Source: Cryphonectria parasitica EP155 (taxonomy: Eukaryota > Ascomycota > Sordariomycetes > Diaporthales > Cryphonectriaceae). From it: a stretch of DNA of 64,000 nucleotides. Location: positions 5,022,001 through 5,086,000 of the forward strand of contig NW_024468909.1 in NCBI RefSeq assembly GCF_011745365.1. Direction: 5' to 3'. A model generated the notes under the pieces. It had not been told where the DNA came from. It was given only the letters and a program-made list of their open reading frames with translations, and did no database searches. Shown in pieces: positions 59,473 to 64,000 of this stretch. Position 1 is the first letter of the stretch. Every line of letters begins with the position of its first letter. The position numbers were made by a program, and so were the translations under genes.

Positions 59473-62400
59473 CTAATGTGAGATCGAGTTGCCCATCTGT
59501 GTCCCTTTAGGTTCCTTCTTGGTCCTCTGATTCAAGGCATGGCTGACATCCTGAAGGTTGAGGAGCGCTCTGAAGTGTTCGAACTGCGCTCGATTGAGGT
59601 TCTTGGTCAGTCCATCAGCTGGCATGCTCTGTGTTGGCATATATGAGACCTGGAATTTGCCCTTTTGGAACTCCTGCTTGAGCCACATTTGGTGTATATC
59701 CACATGGCGGAGCTTTGTGTTTATCCTTTCACGCTCTGTGACTACCAGCCGTATGGCTTGTTGATTATCACAGAAGATATTCCAGGGCTCGCCGAGGTTC
59801 AAGGTGAGGTCTCGAAAGAGGCGTTGTAAGGCGATCGTTTCCTTAGCTGTGGCTGAGAGGGCGTACAGTTCAGCCTCTGTGGTTGAGGTGGTTACCAGGC
59901 TTTGCTTTGTTGCTTTCCATTGTATAGGACCTCCGAATAGGCTGAAGATATATCCTTGTGAGGATTTTCGGTCCTCCGCATCGTCGGCAAAGGAAGCATC
60001 TCCGGCGATTAGCAGGGCTTGAGCCTCAGGGTGGCTTCCTCCGTACTGGATTGCCAGAAACCTCGTCCCGTACAGGTAACAGATTACTCTGTCTGCCTGT
60101 TCCAGGTGCTTTGGCCCTGGGTTTGTCAAAAACCTGGAGAGAAGAGCGCATGCAAAAGCCACATCTGGTCTTATCATGATAGCGGTGTACAGGATCGATC
60201 CAATCTTCTCCTGGTACTCCTTGATTTGGTCTTTTGATGCTTCCCCTTTCCATTTGACAAGCTCCCCAAGGTCCAGAGGCGTTGGGGGTGTTAAAGCTGT
60301 GTTGGCTGCAAGGCCAAACTTGTTGGCTATTTTCTCGATGTACGCATCGTGGACCAGGCTGATCGTGCGGTTGGCTCTGTCTCTGACGATTCGAACTCCC
60401 AAGAACCATTCCGCCGCTCCCTGATCCTTTACCTCATATGCCTCGAAGATGCCTTCCTTCACTCTGCGTGCCTTTGATGCCTGGTCCTGCGGATAGAACA
60501 GCAGGATATCGTCCACATAGAACAGGACGATCAGCTTGTTTGCTTTGTTGGTGAACATGCAGGGCTCTTCAGTTGAGGGCGTAAGGCCGAGATTTCGCAG
60601 AGTTGAGCAGAAGTGCCTGTACCAGAGTGCTGGCGAGTCCCTCAGGCCGTACAGTGCCTTTTCCAGGAGCACGATTTTCCCTTCCTCCTTGAATCCATCA
60701 GGCAGCTCACAGAAAACGCTTTCCTGGCTTTCCCTGCTGGCATTCAGGAACGCTCCGGTGACGTCCATCTGGTTGATCTCTAGGTCGAAATATGCTGCCA
60801 CAGCTATAAGTGTGCGAAAGGAGCGCGCAGCCAGCGTTGCTGCATACGTGTCTTGAAGGTTGCTTGCTTTTTGCAGGTCTCCTCGCACACAGATTCGGGC
60901 TTTGAATGAGGTTAAGTAACTGTCCTCATCAAGTTTGTATCTGTATACCCATTTGAGTGGCAGTGGCTTCTCTTTGGCTTTCCCACGCTCGAGAGTCTGC
61001 CACACCCTTTTGTTGACCAGTCCCTGGATTTCTGATTGCATCGCTTTCCACCACTCGGTGTGGAAAGGACCGTTTCGTGCTTCTTTCCAGGTCCCAGGTT
61101 CGGGTGGTAGTTGTTTATGATGCTTCTTTTCAGCCGTCGCCAGCTCTGTGACTTGCTGAGGAGCATCAAAGTGCTTTCGCTGCGAGTGCGAGGCTCCTCT
61201 GCGTGTAGAGTTTGCCTCAAGTACAGCGGCTGCGACCACACTGTGTATGGTCTGAAAACGCCTATCCCATGTTCTGGTTGCTTCCTTTAGCTGATCAGGC
61301 AAAAAGGTAGCCATGAGGTTTACCAGAGCTGTTTGGCTCGTTACAAAGGCCGTGGCGAATGACCCTTGGTATTGGCGAGCTTTATCGATTGGTTTCCGTG
61401 CTCTGTCTGAACGCCGTGTGGGTTGAGATCCATAGATCTCGTTCCTTGTTCGACGACGTCTGGTTGAGGCCTGACCAGGCTCGTACCCTCGCGCTGCAGG
61501 CTGGCTCGTATCCTGAGCAGTAGATGCGCTGGTGGCTTGTTGTTCAGTACTTGAAGACGCCTGTTCAGTTGCTGAAACATCCTCGCTGCTTGCAGCAGCG
61601 CTCCTTTCTGGCTGATCCGTTCGTTCCGGTGCCTCGGGAGATTTTTCAGGAGTTGGAAGTCCTTGCACCTTATCCCCTGAGCTTCTTCCCTGGGATGGGT
61701 TGCTTTGCAAGAGCGCTCCATTGCCAGTCTCAGGTGCTCTCACCCCCGAGTTCCAACTCGGGATGCCTCCCGAGGGAGACTCTGAGGATGGGCCACTGTC
61801 CTCGTCGGACAGCGGATGAGGTCCTTGGTTTCGATTTGTGGCATCAGGCCAGGGAACTGGGTCCCATACGCCTCCAACAACGATTGTATCCATGATTTCC
61901 TCGTCGTTTCCGACCTCTGGAACGATTGGTGCTGGCTGAGCACGAGATAGTGCTTCTGACGCCTCACTGCTGTTTGGGTCGTAGAATTGGCTCTCATCGA
62001 ACAGAACATTGCGCACGGTTGCGACTCTCGCAAGCGCTGGAAGCCACACGCGGTACAGGTTGCTTGCAACGTATCCCACAAGATAGCCCTTGTGTGCCCT
62101 TGGTTCTGTTTTCATATCCCGTCTATGAGAGCCAAGTTCGCGCTCTTCTCGCAGGACGTATGCCCGGCATCCATATGCGTAGATCCTGGCCCAGTTGGGC
62201 CGTAGGTCCGAGACTGCTGTTCTGACTATTTCCGGCGCGTACCAACGAAAGTACTGCCTGAACCAGCCATCCAGAAGTGAATTTGGCGTTTCGGAGTGCT
62301 TGAGCATGGATGGAGAGATGTTGAACAGCCAGGTGGCTGCTTTCACACACTCTGGCCATAGGTCTTTCGGTAGTTTGGCTGACAACAGGAGGACTAGCGC

Positions 62401-63720
62401 ACGCTCCTGAATTTCACGCCCAGCTCGCTCAGCAGCGCCATTTGACTCTTTCGTGCGCGGTGGAGTAACCTCCAGGTCGATGCCGTTGTCAGCGCACCAT
62501 TGTGTGTATACCGTTTCGTATGGCCTCCTTATGACTGAGGAGTCTGCGTCCTGTCTGATTTTGCAGACGAAGAGGCGATATTGGCGTTGTACCCAGGTCT
62601 CGAATAACCTGAGCACATCGAACACTGTGGATTGTGCCTTGTTAGGTATCGGAAAGGCAAACAACTTGCCACTGTACTCGTCTTTGAGTATGAGAGCCCA
62701 TTTTGAGCTATCCTGCGCTTCATTATAGTCGAGGAGATCCCAACTAATGCACCAGAACGGTCGAGGGCTGTGGTGTTCAGATCTTGCGCATCGAATGACC
62801 TTTGTGATGCGCCCTAGAGCACAGTGTTCACAGTCAATTCGTCTGGTTCCGTTGATTCTGACACCACGAACTGAGTAGACGAGCTCCTTCAGGGCATTGG
62901 CACCCAGGTGTCCCGACCTTAGATGCCAAAGATGCTCTGAATCACTTCTTTCAGGCGCCTCATCATATGAAGGACGAGGATGCCTGTTTCTTTTTAGAGT
63001 TGAGAACACGAGAACGCCAGCCCAGCTGTATAGCAGCGTGGCTGGAGCTCGAGAGTAGGAAGAGTTTGCAAAAGGAATGTATTCGAAGAAGACTAAGTTG
63101 AACTCTCTGTGTAGATTCGCAATCACCGCGCTCTGTTCAAGCGTTCCTGAGCGCAGTGTGCTATCTTTGCCACAGTACCAGATCCCTTTCTCGTATAAGA
63201 GAGCCTCAGCGATTATGTTGACATGGAAGCCATCTACAACCGCCACACGGTTGAGGACTAGGTCCTCAGTGTATTCCCCTCGCCTCCCGTTCAGTGCATT
63301 TTTGAAGCGTCGTCTCCCGAATCCCCGTATTAGCAACGATGAGCTCCCTGCTTCCACAACTTCCGCATCCCTTGAGGGAGAAAAGGTGTTTGGCTCCAGG
63401 AGATCGACGCTGTTGACGAGGTGTACAGCTCCGCAGTTATCCAGAACTGTGCTTTGGGAAAGGATGTGAGGTGTCTGAAACGGTGTTGAGAAGACTGCCG
63501 CGCTTGCTTGTAGCAATACTGCCTGGTTGAAGAGTTGAGGGTTGAAGACAGCGTTTATTTGGAGGAACTGAGGGTGCCTTGTTTCAGGCTTGAGGAGTAT
63601 CGGATCTGGCATTTTGACGTTGTGGTTGAGAGGTTCTAGCACTCGACAGTGCCTGGATAGAGGTTCCTGTTGTTCTCCGTCCTCTGTGGGATCCCCCCTG
63701 TCCAGCCTTGAGGAAGCCAT
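59473..63720 (-). CDS. pol: Ty1/copia Pol polyprotein, uninterrupted
   Basis: 1415 residues without a stop. Domains in order: protease-like motif LDNCGA with Asp94; GAG pre-integrase zinc region with H266, H271, C297 and C300; integrase core with Asp328, Asp391 and Glu425 (TKESNGAAER); a long Ser/Pro/Glu-rich linker with a GKL-type basic patch (about 600-780); reverse transcriptase with MDVTGAFLNA at about 985 and FYVDDILL at 1067; and RNase H with Asp1241 (GDASFADD), Glu in TTEAEL near 1284, Asp1318 (CDNQ) and PADGLTK near 1367. The order integrase before reverse transcriptase identifies Ty1/copia. All catalytic acidic residues of integrase, RT and RNase H are present, so the copy may be recent or active. 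The frame is also open upstream of the ATG to an in-frame TAA about 50 bases earlier and overlaps gag. Confidence 0.93.
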   Translation of the reverse strand: MASSRLDRGDPTEDGEQQEPLSRHCRVLEPLNHNVKMPDPILLKPETRHPQFLQINAVFNPQLFNQAVLLQASAAVFSTPFQTPHILSQSTVLDNCGAVHLVNSVDLLEPNTFSPSRDAEVVEAGSSSLLIRGFGRRRFKNALNGRRGEYTEDLVLNRVAVVDGFHVNIIAEALLYEKGIWYCGKDSTLRSGTLEQSAVIANLHREFNLVFFEYIPFANSSYSRAPATLLYSWAGVLVFSTLKRNRHPRPSYDEAPERSDSEHLWHLRSGHLGANALKELVYSVRGVRINGTRRIDCEHCALGRITKVIRCARSEHHSPRPFWCISWDLLDYNEAQDSSKWALILKDEYSGKLFAFPIPNKAQSTVFDVLRLFETWVQRQYRLFVCKIRQDADSSVIRRPYETVYTQWCADNGIDLEVTPPRTKESNGAAERAGREIQERALVLLLSAKLPKDLWPECVKAATWLFNISPSMLKHSETPNSLLDGWFRQYFRWYAPEIVRTAVSDLRPNWARIYAYGCRAYVLREERELGSHRRDMKTEPRAHKGYLVGYVASNLYRVWLPALARVATVRNVLFDESQFYDPNSSEASEALSRAQPAPIVPEVGNDEEIMDTIVVGGVWDPVPWPDATNRNQGPHPLSDEDSGPSSESPSGGIPSWNSGVRAPETGNGALLQSNPSQGRSSGDKVQGLPTPEKSPEAPERTDQPERSAAASSEDVSATEQASSSTEQQATSASTAQDTSQPAARGYEPGQASTRRRRTRNEIYGSQPTRRSDRARKPIDKARQYQGSFATAFVTSQTALVNLMATFLPDQLKEATRTWDRRFQTIHSVVAAAVLEANSTRRGASHSQRKHFDAPQQVTELATAEKKHHKQLPPEPGTWKEARNGPFHTEWWKAMQSEIQGLVNKRVWQTLERGKAKEKPLPLKWVYRYKLDEDSYLTSFKARICVRGDLQKASNLQDTYAATLAARSFRTLIAVAAYFDLEINQMDVTGAFLNASRESQESVFCELPDGFKEEGKIVLLEKALYGLRDSPALWYRHFCSTLRNLGLTPSTEEPCMFTNKANKLIVLFYVDDILLFYPQDQASKARRVKEGIFEAYEVKDQGAAEWFLGVRIVRDRANRTISLVHDAYIEKIANKFGLAANTALTPPTPLDLGELVKWKGEASKDQIKEYQEKIGSILYTAIMIRPDVAFACALLSRFLTNPGPKHLEQADRVICYLYGTRFLAIQYGGSHPEAQALLIAGDASFADDAEDRKSSQGYIFSLFGGPIQWKATKQSLVTTSTTEAELYALSATAKETIALQRLFRDLTLNLGEPWNIFCDNQQAIRLVVTERERINTKLRHVDIHQMWLKQEFQKGKFQVSYMPTQSMPADGLTKNLNRAQFEHFRALLNLQDVSHALNQRTKKEPKGTQMGNSISH

Positions 63721-64000
63721 CCAGTCCTGATAAGGTCTGAACGGAGCTCCTGATAGTTTTTGCCAGCCAGCTTAGAGAGGATCTTCTTTCTTTGCTCGTC
63801 AGATGGGGCCTTGAAGATTGAGTCTGGCCTGACTCCGGTACAGGCGTACTCCAGCCTTCCGCAGCTCATGGGGCCCCATTTATGCTTCCTTTGATACGAC
63901 TCGCAGGGGCACTTGTAATCTCCCTTTTCGCTCTGGCTGGAAGATCCACCTTGTTTCTTCCCAGATTTTGTGCCTGAGTTGCCGGATTGTGGGTTCTCTC
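63636..64000 (-). CDS. gag: Copia Gag, C-terminal part (partial)
   Basis: Open from the window edge to a stop at 63636. The visible part is a Gly/Ser/Lys-rich stretch (GNSGTKSGKKQGG), then a possible zinc-binding cluster C-P-C, a His seven residues later and a Cys seven after that (within KCPCESYQRKHKWGPMSC), followed by a helical tail (DEQRKKILSKLAGKNYQEL). Position before pol and the metal-ligand cluster identify it as the nucleocapsid end of Gag. It overlaps pol by 85 bases in a different frame (pol is -1 relative to gag). The overlap holds ACA GGG GGG ATC, a six-G run, and GGC AAA AAC; a one-base insertion in the G run would fuse the two frames. Confidence 0.8.
   Translation of the reverse strand, partial: ENPQSGNSGTKSGKKQGGSSSQSEKGDYKCPCESYQRKHKWGPMSCGRLEYACTGVRPDSIFKAPSDEQRKKILSKLAGKNYQELRSDLIRTGWLPQGWTGGIPQRTENNRNLYPGTVEC

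Larger units (their letters stand above)
59473..64000 (-). mobile_element. Ty1/copia LTR retrotransposon, partial (5' end outside window)
   Basis: Comprises the gag C-terminus and complete pol. Its 5' LTR, primer binding site and most of gag lie beyond 64000. The 3' LTR should lie at lower coordinates than 59473, but without the 5' copy I cannot delimit it. A purine-rich stretch on the minus strand near 59300-59335 (A-rich) could be a polypurine tract. The true element may extend past the + strand gene at 57728-59269. Confidence 0.85.

Noticed and set aside
1..64000. Secondary-metabolite cluster or CRISPR array
   Set aside because: No backbone synthase is present and no spaced direct repeats were seen; the genome is eukaryotic.

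Overview
This window comes from a filamentous ascomycete nuclear genome, most likely a Sordariomycete (inferred from gene content and compact introns of about 54-160 nt with CTRAC-type branch points). I find 21 gene models: 18 host genes, one broken repeat-associated gene, and the gag end and pol of a Ty1/copia element. No tRNA, rRNA or CRISPR array was recognised by eye.

1-25 kb, core metabolism and cell cycle: a DUG3-type glutamine amidotransferase of glutathione breakdown (1.5-3.3 kb, +); kynurenine formamidase of the kynurenine pathway (4.2-5.2 kb, +); an unusual transcription factor with an N-terminal ubiquitin-fold-like region and a C-terminal Zn2Cys6 cluster (8.0-10.2 kb, -); a 7.8 kb gene-free stretch; a mitotic B-type cyclin with destruction box and KEN box (18.0-20.1 kb, +); and the EF-hand mitochondrial aspartate/glutamate carrier (22.5-24.8 kb, +). 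Very long homopolymer tracts lie beyond the 3' ends of the cyclin and carrier genes.

25-43 kb, mixed: a small F-box-like protein, a PQ-loop cystinosin-like transporter, a four-pass DUF7704-like membrane protein, a fungal rhodopsin-like/SAT4 receptor-type protein with five exons, a His/Met-rich secreted repeat protein, then three housekeeping genes: the ERAD ubiquitin-conjugating enzyme UBC7 and a mitochondrial Mmc1-like protein from a shared 419 bp divergent promoter, and the spliceosomal core protein SmD3.

43-64 kb, accessory-like: long gene-poor stretches, a 103-residue cysteine-containing secreted protein, three orphan membrane or proline-rich proteins, a CAP59-type (GT69) mannosyltransferase, interstitial telomere-like repeats, a repeat-type gene interrupted by one in-frame TAG, and an apparently coding-intact copia polyprotein on the minus strand that runs out of the window. 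The copia gag and pol frames are offset at a six-G run.

The genes do not form one pathway and no metabolite cluster is visible. The most distinctive points are the gag/pol frame relation and altered protease motif of the copia element, the TAG-interrupted gene convergent with it, the secreted proteins, and the unusual transcription factor with its large upstream region.
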